64,000 nucleotides of DNA from Croceimicrobium sp965656185 (GTDB lineage: Bacteria > Bacteroidota > Bacteroidia > Flavobacteriales > Schleiferiaceae), in assembly GCA_965656185.1 (NCBI GenBank), contig CBFHJH010000003.1:62001-126000 (forward strand), read 5' to 3'. Position numbers and translations under genes: made by a program. A model generated the notes under the pieces. It had not been told where the DNA came from, did no database searches, and saw only the letters and a list, made by a program, of their open reading frames with translations. Shown one piece after another: positions 52,426 through 61,731 of the stretch (position 1 is its first letter; every line of letters begins with the position of its first letter).

Positions 52426-53322
52426 TTAAGCCGGCACGAACATGCGCTTAAGCTCCTCTACGTCAGGACTTATTCTCACCTGTTTGGGTGTTTTATCCGA
52501 TTCGTAGTTTCTGAATTGTATACCCGTGAGGAAAAAACGATAATTTTCATCGTTAAACATCTCGCCAACTTTCTCAAAGTAAAGGTCTATTTCCTCAAAA
52601 TGAGGAGTGGTTGTAAACACACTGATGAATTGATCCACTTGGGTGCGTTCCGAAACTTCCTTCAAATACTCGATAGGAACCGATTGCCCCAAGTAAACTA
52701 CGCGGTGACCACTCTTTTTGAGGTAATAGTATAGATAAAGTAGACCCAGTTCGTGTAATTCACCGTTGGGCAGATATAAAACGTAAGATTTAGATCCCTC
52801 GGTCTTTTGTGGCACCATTGTTTGATCAATGATCGCAAATAGCTTTTGCTTAACCAAATTACTAATGAAGTGCTCATTACTTACGGTAATGGCCCCAGCT
52901 TGCCATAGCAGACCAATTTCCTGAATGAATTTACCTAAGATCTTGGTAAGCGTTTCGTCTGTTCCAAATTGAATCAGGCACTTATTGAATATGCTCTCAA
53001 AAAGATACTCATCATAATCGAGCATTGCCAACTTAAAGGCATTAATCTGACTCTCGTAATTGCCCTTATATCTACCCGCATCAATTACTGCAGCTTTCAA
53101 TTCTGAGGTGGAAAGATTAGCAACCTTACTAATCCTCATACCACTCTTCACCAAAACAGCGATGTTGAGAATCTTCTTTAAATGATCATCCATATAGTAC
53201 CTGATGTTAGTATCGGTACGATAAGGTTCGATCAATTTATAGCGCTGCTCCCATGCTCTTAAGGTATGAGCCTTAATTCCGGAGAGCTTCTCAAGATCTT
53301 TTATGGAATATTTAGACTGCAT
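52426..53322 (-). CDS. MerR-family regulator with B12-binding domain (CarH/LitR-like light sensor)
   Basis: 298 aa. Residues 1-~75 are a MerR winged helix ('YSIKDLEKLSGIKAHTLRAW'). A helical bundle follows with the Wx9EH motif (Trp140, Glu150, His151) that caps adenosylcobalamin in CarH, and a B12-binding Rossmann domain with 'GELHELG' (His190, variant ExHxxG) and 'VVYLGQSVP'. CarH proteins repress carotenoid genes in the dark and release DNA when light breaks the B12 carbon-cobalt bond. Gln141 stands where, as I recall, Thermus CarH has His132, the light-state second ligand. The gene precedes the sigma-crt operon in the same direction. Confidence 0.92.
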   Translation of the reverse strand: MQSKYSIKDLEKLSGIKAHTLRAWEQRYKLIEPYRTDTNIRYYMDDHLKKILNIAVLVKSGMRISKVANLSTSELKAAVIDAGRYKGNYESQINAFKLAMLDYDEYLFESIFNKCLIQFGTDETLTKILGKFIQEIGLLWQAGAITVSNEHFISNLVKQKLFAIIDQTMVPQKTEGSKSYVLYLPNGELHELGLLYLYYYLKKSGHRVVYLGQSVPIEYLKEVSERTQVDQFISVFTTTPHFEEIDLYFEKVGEMFNDENYRFFLTGIQFRNYESDKTPKQVRISPDVEELKRMFVPA

Positions 53323-53427
53323 CGAAACTTTTCATTTAGTAAATAATCCAAAACACTGCAACTTTGTTTATAGATCTACCTTAAAATCTTCCACAAAAAT
53401 AAGGAAAAAATAATATAGAAGAATCTG

Positions 53428-53435
53428 TACTTTTG
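53428..53435 (+). promoter_or_regulatory. -7 box (TACTTTTG) before prfC
   Basis: An exact TAnnTTTG match ends nine bases before the ATG at 53445, leaving a very short leader. It shows that the TTG at 53433, inside the box, is not the start codon. Confidence 0.5.
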
Positions 53436-53444
53436 CGGCCTCCT

Positions 53445-55028
53445 ATGAGCACAATAGCAAAAGAAATAGAAAGACGCCGCACCTTTGGTATCGTATCCCA
53501 CCCCGATGCCGGTAAAACCACCTTGACCGAAAAACTCCTTTTGTTCGGAGGAGCTATTCAAGAGGCTGGTGCTGTAAAAAGTAATAAGATCAAAAAGACC
53601 GCTACTTCCGACTTCATGGAAATCGAGCGGCAAAGAGGTATATCTGTGGCCACTTCAGTTATGGGCTTCGAATACCGTGATAAAAAAATCAACATTCTAG
53701 ATACCCCTGGTCACCAAGATTTCGCGGAAGACACCTACCGTACCCTAACCGCAGTAGACAGCGTTATTGTCGTGATTGACGTAGCCAAAGGTGTGGAAGC
53801 TCAGACGGAGAAATTGGTCGAAGTATGCCGCATGCGCAATACTCCAATGATCGTTTTCATCAATAAACTAGACCGGGAAGGTAGAGATGCTTTTGATTTA
53901 ATAGATGAGATCGAACAAAAACTAGGTCTCAACATCTGTCCATTAAGTTGGCCCATTGGCATGGGACAAAGATTTAAAGGTGTTTACAATTTGTGGGAGA
54001 AGAAAATGAAACTCTTCACCGAGGTAAACAAACAAAAGATTGCCGACTCCATTGCGATAGAAAATGTTGAAGACCCAGAAGTTGCCGAATTGATCGGAGA
54101 TGAAGAGGCGGAAACCTTGGTAGAGGAGCTAGGTCTTTTAGAAGGGGTTTACGATGATTTCGACCACCAAGCTTATTTGGATGGAGCCTTGTCTCCGGTA
54201 TTTTTTGGCTCAGCTTTAAATAACTTTGGTGTGCAGGAGCTTTTGGACTGTTTTGTTGAAATCGCTCCTCCACCCCAACCGAAAGATGCCAACGGCACCA
54301 TGGTAAAGCCGTTGGATAAACGTTTTAGTGGTTTCATTTTTAAGATCCACGCAAATATGGACCCTAAGCACCGCGATCGACTGGCATTCGTGAAGATCGT
54401 TTCTGGTGTTTTTAAACGTAATACCAATTACAAGCACTGCCGCTTGGATAAGAACATGAAGTTTAGCAGTCCGACGGCATTTATGGCTAGTAAAAAGTCG
54501 GTGGTAGAAGAGGCCTTTCCTGGTGATATCGTTGGCTTGCACGACACGGGTAACTTCCGTATTGGCGATAGTCTGAGTGAAGGTGATCTCCTGGAGTTTA
54601 AGGGCATCCCTAGCTTTAGCCCGGAGCACTTTCGCTTTATCAATAATGCCGATCCGCTAAAAGCGAAACAACTGAATAAAGGGATCGATCAATTGATGGA
54701 TGAAGGTGTTGCCCAGCTCTTTACTCTGGAACAGAACAATCGTAAGATCATAGGTACGGTTGGGGCTTTACAATATGAGGTGATCCAATACCGCTTAGAG
54801 CATGAATACGGTGCAAAGTGTAGTTATGAGCAATATCCAGCTTACAAAGCTTGTTGGATAGAAAGCGAGGATGACGATCAATTGGCTGAATTCAGTCGCT
54901 TGAAGGCTCGTTACCTGGCCCGTGATAAATTTGATCGCTTGGTATTTTTGGCAGACTCTTCCTTTAGCCTAAATATGGCCAAAGAAAAATTTGACAAGCT
55001 CAAATTCCACTACAAATCGGAGTTTTAA
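53445..55028 (+). CDS. prfC: Peptide chain release factor 3
   Basis: 527 aa from the ATG at 53445. GTPase motifs 'IVSHPDAGKTTLTEKLL', 'ILDTPGHQDFAEDTYRTL' and 'FINKLDREGRD' belong to the translational GTPase RF3. Domain II and the C-terminal domain ('GALQYEVIQYRLEHEYGAKC') are complete. It recycles RF1/RF2 after termination. It is divergent from the B12-type regulator gene, and its TAA overlaps the stop of the converging receiver gene in TTAA. Confidence 0.96.
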   Translation: MSTIAKEIERRRTFGIVSHPDAGKTTLTEKLLLFGGAIQEAGAVKSNKIKKTATSDFMEIERQRGISVATSVMGFEYRDKKINILDTPGHQDFAEDTYRTLTAVDSVIVVIDVAKGVEAQTEKLVEVCRMRNTPMIVFINKLDREGRDAFDLIDEIEQKLGLNICPLSWPIGMGQRFKGVYNLWEKKMKLFTEVNKQKIADSIAIENVEDPEVAELIGDEEAETLVEELGLLEGVYDDFDHQAYLDGALSPVFFGSALNNFGVQELLDCFVEIAPPPQPKDANGTMVKPLDKRFSGFIFKIHANMDPKHRDRLAFVKIVSGVFKRNTNYKHCRLDKNMKFSSPTAFMASKKSVVEEAFPGDIVGLHDTGNFRIGDSLSEGDLLEFKGIPSFSPEHFRFINNADPLKAKQLNKGIDQLMDEGVAQLFTLEQNNRKIIGTVGALQYEVIQYRLEHEYGAKCSYEQYPAYKACWIESEDDDQLAEFSRLKARYLARDKFDRLVFLADSSFSLNMAKEKFDKLKFHYKSEF

Positions 55029-55426
55029 GAACGTAGATAAGAAAGCAAGATCTCTGGCATCAGAGGCTTCCTTAACAGGCGTTTAATATGTTGATTTTCC
55101 CGTGCTCGTTTGATGTCACGGTGGTCTTCCGTGGAGCTAACCATGAATAAACTCGGGGGATTATCCACCTTAGCCGCCCAAAGACTGTAATGGCGCATGA
55201 ATTCGAAGCCATCCATTTCTGGCATCATTAAATCCAAGAGAATCAATTCGGGCACAGGTTCTAAACCTTCTAAGGTGCTTTGCAAATAATCCAGCGCTTC
55301 CTTTCCTCCACTAATCTCCACTATATCCTCGGCTACTTTGTGGTGTGAGAGTAGTTTGCGATGAACAAAGCGATCTACCGCATTATCATCGATGAGTAAG
55401 CATCTGTTGACCGCCGTATCACTCAT
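55025..55426 (-). CDS. Stand-alone response regulator receiver
   Basis: 133 aa, a single REC domain: acidic pair 'LLIDDNAVDR', phosphoacceptor Asp65 in 'ILLDLMMPEMDG', and Lys in 'RLLRKPLMPE'. No output domain. It overlaps the preceding receiver-kinase gene by eight bases and is the last gene of the Rv1355c-GNAT-kinase operon, so it is likely phosphorylated by one of the two kinases encoded there. Confidence 0.9.
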   Translation of the reverse strand: MSDTAVNRCLLIDDNAVDRFVHRKLLSHHKVAEDIVEISGGKEALDYLQSTLEGLEPVPELILLDLMMPEMDGFEFMRHYSLWAAKVDNPPSLFMVSSTEDHRDIKRARENQHIKRLLRKPLMPEILLSYLRS

Positions 55427-56534
55427 CTTCGACGTTCATCATATTAGGGAGTTCAATTGAAAATTTAGCTCCTTGATTTGGCGAGGAATCTACGTCGATC
55501 TTACCGCCCATTTTTGCCAATGCTTCTTTTACGATATAGAGGCCCAGTCCAGAGCCGGCATGGTCATCTTTCCCACGAAAGAACATTTTAAAGATCTGTT
55601 CAATGTGATCTTGTAAAATCCCTACACCGTGATCGCGAACCTCAATCATGGCCTTTTCTTCATCGATAGTAAAGCTTAAGTCAATTACCGCTTGCTCTTG
55701 GTCAGGCTTCTTAAACTTGATTGCGTTCGCGATTAAGTGACTTAAAACTATTCGCAAACGGAAAAAGTCGCCAAAGAATGGACTGTTTTGCTCTAATTTA
55801 CTATTAAGCTTAAAGACATTATCCACCTCACCCGAATGCAGATGATCGCGTACATCTTCGATCAAATTCTCAATATCCACCTTGCCAATCTCATCATTGG
55901 CCTTAGAATTTTTGTAATAGTCTATGATGTTATTTACCAGCACATCTAGTTTGTGTACTGAGTCGTCGACCTTTTCAAATAATTCACCCGCCGTTTGGTC
56001 CTCTACCTCGAGTTTGGCCACCTTAACCAATCCTAAGACACTGGCAATTGGAGATCTCAAATCGTGCGATACACTGTATACGAAGCGATTTAATTCATTA
56101 TTGGTTTTTTCTAGGTCAGAAATCTTCTCCTTCAACTCTAAACGAGTGTGGTAAAGATCGTAGGCATTTTCTATAGCCACTTTGATCTCGGCTTCACTCC
56201 AAGGCTTTGTGATGTAACGATAGACATGACCTTTATTTATAGCATCAATAATATCATTAACATCAGTGAAACCGGTAATTAGGATCCGAACTGGGTCTGG
56301 AAAAACTTGACGCACCGCATTGAAGAACTCCACCCCGGTTGTAACAGGCATACGCTGATCCGAAAAGATAACGTGAGGTTTATTCGTCTTTAAGATGCTA
56401 AAAGCGTCCTCGGTATTACTGGCAGTAAACACCTGATAGTCACGTCTGAATGCTGCCTTAAAAGAACGTAGATTATTCTTTTCGTCATCTAAATATAGGA
56501 CCTTGATGTTCTTTGCGGAGTTTCTGGGTGTCAT
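55419..56534 (-). CDS. Hybrid receiver-histidine kinase
   Basis: 371 aa. An N-terminal REC domain has Asp59 in 'IFSDQRMPVTTG'; a short coiled coil is followed by HisKA with His157 ('SVSHDLRSPIAS') and a HATPase ('SHLIANAIKF', 'GSGLGLYIVKEAL'). There is no sensor or membrane segment, so it is a cytoplasmic kinase driven through its receiver. The receiver is closely similar to the protein encoded at 61732-62193. It overlaps the membrane kinase gene as ATGA and the next receiver gene by eight bases. Confidence 0.92.
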   Translation of the reverse strand: MTPRNSAKNIKVLYLDDEKNNLRSFKAAFRRDYQVFTASNTEDAFSILKTNKPHVIFSDQRMPVTTGVEFFNAVRQVFPDPVRILITGFTDVNDIIDAINKGHVYRYITKPWSEAEIKVAIENAYDLYHTRLELKEKISDLEKTNNELNRFVYSVSHDLRSPIASVLGLVKVAKLEVEDQTAGELFEKVDDSVHKLDVLVNNIIDYYKNSKANDEIGKVDIENLIEDVRDHLHSGEVDNVFKLNSKLEQNSPFFGDFFRLRIVLSHLIANAIKFKKPDQEQAVIDLSFTIDEEKAMIEVRDHGVGILQDHIEQIFKMFFRGKDDHAGSGLGLYIVKEALAKMGGKIDVDSSPNQGAKFSIELPNMMNVEDE

Positions 56535-58624
56535 GCGAATTCGCTTGGTTGACGTACTGGTAAAAATAGAATAAATTCCGTCCCTTTCCCAAGTTCAGAG
56601 TTAACTTCTATGTGACCACCATGTTTATCAATAATTTTAAATACAATGCTCATACCAAGCCCAGTTCCTTCACCCACCTCTTTTGTCGTGAAGAATGGGT
56701 CATATAACTTTTTCTTGGTGTCTTCATCCATACCAATGCCATTATCAATGAGGTGAACTGCAACATTCTCTTCATCAACCACTCGTGTACGCAAAGTCAA
56801 TTTTGGTTCTTCGCCGTCCTCATAATGTTTGGCGTTTACGGCGTAGACCGCATTATTGAGAATATTCATAAAGGCTTGGTTAAGCTTGCCAGGGAAACAT
56901 TCAATATCCCGTAAGCTTTGATCGTAATCCTTCTCGACCGTGATCAAGTCCTTGGTTTTATTACGCAAAAGGATCATGGTACTATCCAATCCTTCATTTA
57001 GATTGGCTAATTTCACTACATCCTCATCCAGTCTGGAGAAGTTTCGTAAACCAAGTACAATTTCAGAGGTCCTAATGGCTCCGTCAGAAATTCCACTTAC
57101 CAAAGATTCTATTTCCTCTTTTAGAAAGTCATAATCAAATTCCGCTAAGGCATCCTTCGCGCTTTTGATATCCTCCGGACTGGCTTCTTCTGGAAGGTTT
57201 TCTAGTCGTTCGATGATCTCATAAACCTCACTTAAATCAAGTTTTAGAGGTTTAATGTTCGAGGTAATGAAGTTAATGGGATTGTTGATCTCGTGAGCGA
57301 TACCGGCGGTAAGCTGACCCAGAGAAGCCATTTTTTCGGCGTCCACCAATTGGGTTTGAGTTTCCTTCAAATTGTCTAGGGTAACCTGTAATTCTTCATT
57401 GGCCTCTTGCAATTCCATGGTTCGGGCCTCTACCCTTTTCTCGAGTTCAATGTTTTGCTCTTTGATTATGCGCTCGTTTTCGCGAGCCATCTCCAGCGCT
57501 CTGGCCTGCGAGTACTCCTTCTCCCTTCGCAATTGATTGATCCGATCAGCTAGGGCGACAGAAAGTAATACTACTTCAATACTTGAGCCGAAGAGCATCG
57601 ACCTTCTAAAAATCGGATTGTAAGGGATAATATTGAAATCCTTTAGAGCAAAAATTACAACACTGGCTAGGAACACCGACCAGGCGATCAAGAAGAAGTT
57701 CGCTGGTTTGTAACCCGCTTGTGCCAATTTCACCGCTGCCACGATGGCTATTATGGAACCACTGAGGGCTATCATATTTACCATTTGGTAAGCGAAGGAT
57801 TCAAAGCCTGCGAATAACAGTATGATCCCGATCAAATCCAGAGCCACCACCCCAAAGAGCAAAGTCCTAAACAGTGGTGCTTTGGTCTTAAGGCGTAAAA
57901 AGTTGTTGATGAAGAACACTGAGGCTATCCCTACCAGAGCACCCGAGAAAACCGTAAAGGTTTTATTGAAATAGGGCCAATCCTTAAAAAGGAAGCGATC
58001 GGTATATCCGAATAAAGCAGCTTGGGCCAAGCCTAAGGTAAGGAGGTAGATAATGTAAAATAAATAACTTCGATCTCGGGTAAGGAAGTAAATCACCAAG
58101 TTATAAAGGAACATGACGATGATAATCCCCAAGTAGAGACCAAATAAAACGTCGTTGGTTCCCAGCTTCTCGTTTAAGGTCTCTTTCTTTAGAATTTGAA
58201 TCGGTAATACGACCGGCTTATTACTGTAAATTTCGAAGTAGTATTCATGCACCCCTCGACTTAACTGGAAAATAAAGTCGGAGCTAGGATTATGCCTTGA
58301 TTCAAACGGAAAGGCTTGGCCGGTTTCCTGAACTAATTTAAGCCCTCCAGACACTGGTTGATACAAACGAATAGTATCCAACAAGGAATAGGAAAGAAAG
58401 AGACTTTGCTCACTCAAATTAAGATCCTTATCCACATTGATCTTTATGTAAACCCGAGAGCCATTATCGAAATTAGCCACACCGCTACCGATGTTTTCAA
58501 AGGGCAGATCACTAATATTATTAACCGGAACTTGCTCAGATCCGCTGCTGTAGGTCGCAATTTCTAACTGGGCCCAAAGTGGAAGAGCTAGAATTGCAAA
58601 AAGGAATACTAAAATCCTTTTCAT
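56531..58624 (-). CDS. 7TM-DISM membrane sensor histidine kinase
   Basis: 697 aa. A signal peptide (~1-18) is followed by a periplasmic beta domain (~20-150, 7TMR-DISMED2 type), seven membrane helices (~158-362), a coiled coil (~365-430), HisKA with His444 ('TAGIAHEINNPIN') and HATPase ('ILNNAVYAVN', 'GEGTGLGMSIV'). 7TM-DISM proteins sense small extracellular ligands, probably carbohydrates or other diffusible molecules. It follows the GNAT gene by seven bases. Confidence 0.93.
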   Translation of the reverse strand: MKRILVFLFAILALPLWAQLEIATYSSGSEQVPVNNISDLPFENIGSGVANFDNGSRVYIKINVDKDLNLSEQSLFLSYSLLDTIRLYQPVSGGLKLVQETGQAFPFESRHNPSSDFIFQLSRGVHEYYFEIYSNKPVVLPIQILKKETLNEKLGTNDVLFGLYLGIIIVMFLYNLVIYFLTRDRSYLFYIIYLLTLGLAQAALFGYTDRFLFKDWPYFNKTFTVFSGALVGIASVFFINNFLRLKTKAPLFRTLLFGVVALDLIGIILLFAGFESFAYQMVNMIALSGSIIAIVAAVKLAQAGYKPANFFLIAWSVFLASVVIFALKDFNIIPYNPIFRRSMLFGSSIEVVLLSVALADRINQLRREKEYSQARALEMARENERIIKEQNIELEKRVEARTMELQEANEELQVTLDNLKETQTQLVDAEKMASLGQLTAGIAHEINNPINFITSNIKPLKLDLSEVYEIIERLENLPEEASPEDIKSAKDALAEFDYDFLKEEIESLVSGISDGAIRTSEIVLGLRNFSRLDEDVVKLANLNEGLDSTMILLRNKTKDLITVEKDYDQSLRDIECFPGKLNQAFMNILNNAVYAVNAKHYEDGEEPKLTLRTRVVDEENVAVHLIDNGIGMDEDTKKKLYDPFFTTKEVGEGTGLGMSIVFKIIDKHGGHIEVNSELGKGTEFILFLPVRQPSEFA

Positions 58625-58631
58625 TAAAAAA

Positions 58632-59315
58632 TCAAATTATCAGTTTATACTGCACAGGTACTTTTCTTCGGCGTAATTCTTCTTCAAAGAATTGCTCTGG
58701 ATCCTCGCGTAGGGATGGAACTCGATCCTTTTCCAGTTCGGAAGCGTCGCTTAATGAATTAGTATCAGGTAAAAGCATTGCAGTAGCCAAAAGGTCTAAT
58801 TTCGGATAGTAAAAGGTTCCCTCATTGCCTAGCTCCTTAATGGTGGAGTAGCCAAAGCTTTCTGCCGTAGCTACCGTATAGGGAGCACAAAGAGCAAAGA
58901 GCGACTTCACGTTTATTTGGGTGGTGATTGCCACAGCAGCCCTGGTTAAGAATAAAGAGCCAAAGCCCATTCCCGCTACTTTTCGAGAATTCCAAAGGCC
59001 ACAAATTTCCCCGGTGCCGTGTTCCGCTTCTTTGGCAATAAAATCATGGATCTTTTCGTCCATATAGCCAGTGGCATCTGCGATGGGCAGTTGAGTATTT
59101 CCATAACTGGTATCCACTCTGGCTCCGCCAAGAACCTCACCACTTTCGTTGTCTTCTACCACTAAAACATAGGTCCCAGGGTTTTCGAGCCAAGTAGCTT
59201 TACTTGAAGTCACCTTATTAACACCTATACTACTTAAGATCGCACCATGACCGTGCAAGAATTTCTCGCAGCTCTCTGGATCATCTATCGCTTTGAAGGC
59301 CCTCAGTTGTAGCAC
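58632..59315 (-). CDS. GNAT-fold acyltransferase coupled to the Rv1355c-type gene
   Basis: 227 aa, start GTG at 59313-59315 sharing one base with the TAG of the upstream gene. The middle ('VEDNESGEVLGGARVDTS', 'GTGEICGLWNSRKVAGMGFG', 'SLFALCAPYTVATAESFGY') looks like an acyl-CoA/acyl-ACP N-acyltransferase, with some likeness to the LuxI/N-acyl-amino-acid synthase layout (acid-x-C/S before a conserved Arg). That likeness is by eye only. No membrane segment. The substrate is unknown; tight coupling to the adenylating/nitroreductase enzyme suggests a joint pathway. Confidence 0.75.
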   Translation of the reverse strand: MLQLRAFKAIDDPESCEKFLHGHGAILSSIGVNKVTSSKATWLENPGTYVLVVEDNESGEVLGGARVDTSYGNTQLPIADATGYMDEKIHDFIAKEAEHGTGEICGLWNSRKVAGMGFGSLFLTRAAVAITTQINVKSLFALCAPYTVATAESFGYSTIKELGNEGTFYYPKLDLLATAMLLPDTNSLSDASELEKDRVPSLREDPEQFFEEELRRRKVPVQYKLII

Positions 59316-61675
59316 TATTTATTATTTAAGTTCTTAAAGACCGTAGACAATGGTTTCCTCAAAGATTTAACCCTTGGTTCCTCGGCATAAAATATTCTTG
59401 ATAAAAATAAGTCGTTTACCGTCTCAGGCAGACCTAAGAGGTTTAGATATTCTTCACGAAGCTTTGTTAAATTCGCTCTAAGATAGTCACTTGTGCCAGA
59501 ATCTTCATCCGCTAGTCGCGCAAACATAAAGGTTGCGGGTGAAACTGGCTGATAAGCGATACCCTGATCGTTAAAGTAAAGCCATAATTTTTCTACCCAC
59601 GCACCCCCTTCATAAACATTTACGGGGCTATGATCCATAGTGTACAGCAAGCAAAGCTTAGCATTTTCTATCGCATCGGCGCTCATCTTGATCAAGGCGG
59701 ACCCTCGATCCCATTTGCGCAAACTACCAATCGCCTCTGGATCTCTTATCAGTTTAAAACCCACTTTATCCGCTTCGGTTAGATCCATGGTTCTCAAGTC
59801 CACTCCGGTGCGGGTCTTCTCGGCAGATTCTCCGGTCCAGCGCGCCTCATTCATGAAGTCGGAATGACCCCAAGGATCTAGGATCCGTTGGCGTTCAATC
59901 TTTCCTATGATCTCCGCTAAGGCCTTCACTTTTTCTGGATCCTCGATCCAAAGGATGGAAAAAGGCGTTTTTTGCAGTTCCGCTTCAATTTGACCTTTTA
60001 CCGCACCTGGCAAGGTCTTATCAGCTAAAGACTTTTTACGATTGGTTAAGCGAATATCTAGGCGGTCGCCGAACTGGTCCAATGGCCCGGGAGTAAAGTC
60101 CAGCTTTTTAAAAGAAAATACGCCGATCAGCGCCTGTCCAAATTCTTCAGGTCGGTTTAGCTCTACCAATTGTAAGCCTTGTGCGAGGGCTCTTTGACGC
60201 AAATTCTCTTTAGCCGCGCCTAAGCCAATGAAACTCCCTCGATGTCGATAATCCAAGAAAGAGTACGAATGATGGATATCGTGAAATAAAGCTAAAAGCC
60301 CTTCTTTATAAACCCATTTCCAGGGTTGGACGTTTCCGCCAGAAGGCGCCAAACAAGCAGACTCCACCAAGTCCTCCATTAATTCAGCACTCAAGTTTGG
60401 CAAGCAGTCTTGTGGTAATCTCAAGTCTGCCTCAGAAAGTAATTGCTCACAATCCTTAAAACTCAGTTCTGCCGGTTTACTTGAAGATGCCGACAGCTTT
60501 GAAGAAGAACTATTGTCCTGAATGAATTTTTGATCTACATCTAAATAATAGCGGCCAGAATCTACTTGCTCTCCAAGTAAAATTCGGCGCACCACAATAG
60601 TACTTATAGCTCCTCCTAATACCACTGATGACGCCAACTGCGGCCAAGTGGTTAGGCTTTCTTCTACTTCTAAAAGAGAGGCTTTTAAGCGGCTGCTAAT
60701 ATTCTCAGCCCCTACCATGTCCATTACCAAGGCCAGCCGCTCCTTTGCGGTCCACCGCTCCATTTGCTCGGCTCGCTCTTCATCGACCATTCCGTGCATG
60801 ATCGGCAAATTTGGATCCTGATCGAAGCGTTCAATATCCATCATGCCTCGATCGCTCGTATCCATAATAACCGGTACACCTTTGGCCCGGGCACGCAACC
60901 TTGCTTTGATCTTGATATCTAATGAATCACATTCCTCCACCAAGAGATCTAGTCGTTGTTCGCCTTCCCCAATAAATTGGTCTAGATTTTCTTCGGTTAT
61001 CCCTTCATTGAACAACTCCAAGTTCAAAAAGGGGTCAATTTCTGCTATTTCCCTGGCCACTAGCACTGTCTTTGGCAAACCGATATTAGCTACACCACTG
61101 CGAATGCGATTTAAATTGGACAAATCCAATTGGTCAAAATCTGCAATTCGTAGGGTGCCAAAAACACGCTCCATAGCCATCGTGACGGCAACCGATTGAC
61201 CCACCGACAAACCTATCACCCCAAGTTTCTTTTGCGACAACGAACGTTGTTCTTCTGGCGTGATCTTATATTGATTACGGGAAGTTCTTAATAGAATAAA
61301 GTCATCCTCTTCCAATAAGTGTACTAAGCGATTTGTCCAAGGATAATAAACCCAAGTACCGTAAGAATCAGGGTCGTTTTCAAGCAACCAGTTTTTATAG
61401 AAATCCGCTAGCGTCTTATCCTTCAGTTTTTGCTTCGGATTTAGAGTTTTATGGAGTTCTTTTAACTGGTTTTCAATATTATTATGGATAGTTATATGTG
61501 AATAACTCTTATCCAAAAATGTTTTAAATCTAAGCACATCAGTCTCAGAAGACATCCGAAAGACCTCGGGTCTAAATAAAAATTCAGAGACATTATTAGA
61601 CACTGACTCAGAGCTACTTAAATCTAATTTATGCTCATTTTTCACTTCCAGGAGCGCTTTCAAATTATGAGCCAA
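59315..61675 (-). CDS. Rv1355c-like fusion: E1/ThiF-type adenylating domain plus nitroreductase domain
   Basis: 786 aa, start TTG at 61673-61675 (no ATG is available before the upstream stop). After a ~140-residue N-terminal region, residues ~145-380 form a ThiF/E1-like domain: 'KLGVIGLSVGQSVAVTMA', 'IADFDQLDLSNLNRIRSG' (Asp, Arg190) and 'GLPKTVLVA' (Lys202), the ATP-binding set. After a Ser-rich linker, residues ~430-770 resemble an FMN nitroreductase ('ACLAPSGGNVQPWKW'). Named after Mycobacterium Rv1355c; reaction unknown. Such pairs could adenylate a carboxylate and oxidise or reduce the product (inference). First gene of an operon with a GNAT and two kinases. Confidence 0.85.
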   Translation of the reverse strand: MAHNLKALLEVKNEHKLDLSSSESVSNNVSEFLFRPEVFRMSSETDVLRFKTFLDKSYSHITIHNNIENQLKELHKTLNPKQKLKDKTLADFYKNWLLENDPDSYGTWVYYPWTNRLVHLLEEDDFILLRTSRNQYKITPEEQRSLSQKKLGVIGLSVGQSVAVTMAMERVFGTLRIADFDQLDLSNLNRIRSGVANIGLPKTVLVAREIAEIDPFLNLELFNEGITEENLDQFIGEGEQRLDLLVEECDSLDIKIKARLRARAKGVPVIMDTSDRGMMDIERFDQDPNLPIMHGMVDEERAEQMERWTAKERLALVMDMVGAENISSRLKASLLEVEESLTTWPQLASSVVLGGAISTIVVRRILLGEQVDSGRYYLDVDQKFIQDNSSSSKLSASSSKPAELSFKDCEQLLSEADLRLPQDCLPNLSAELMEDLVESACLAPSGGNVQPWKWVYKEGLLALFHDIHHSYSFLDYRHRGSFIGLGAAKENLRQRALAQGLQLVELNRPEEFGQALIGVFSFKKLDFTPGPLDQFGDRLDIRLTNRKKSLADKTLPGAVKGQIEAELQKTPFSILWIEDPEKVKALAEIIGKIERQRILDPWGHSDFMNEARWTGESAEKTRTGVDLRTMDLTEADKVGFKLIRDPEAIGSLRKWDRGSALIKMSADAIENAKLCLLYTMDHSPVNVYEGGAWVEKLWLYFNDQGIAYQPVSPATFMFARLADEDSGTSDYLRANLTKLREEYLNLLGLPETVNDLFLSRIFYAEEPRVKSLRKPLSTVFKNLNNK

Positions 61676-61731
61676 ATTACATCTTTGTATTGAAAATTAC
61701 TTTACTTTTACCATAGATTTTTGATTTAGAG

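Noticed and set aside
53394..53401. CAAAAATA as a -7 box for the B12-type regulator gene on the minus strand
   Set aside because: It matches by composition in an A-rich stretch and has no -33 partner; not reported as a promoter.
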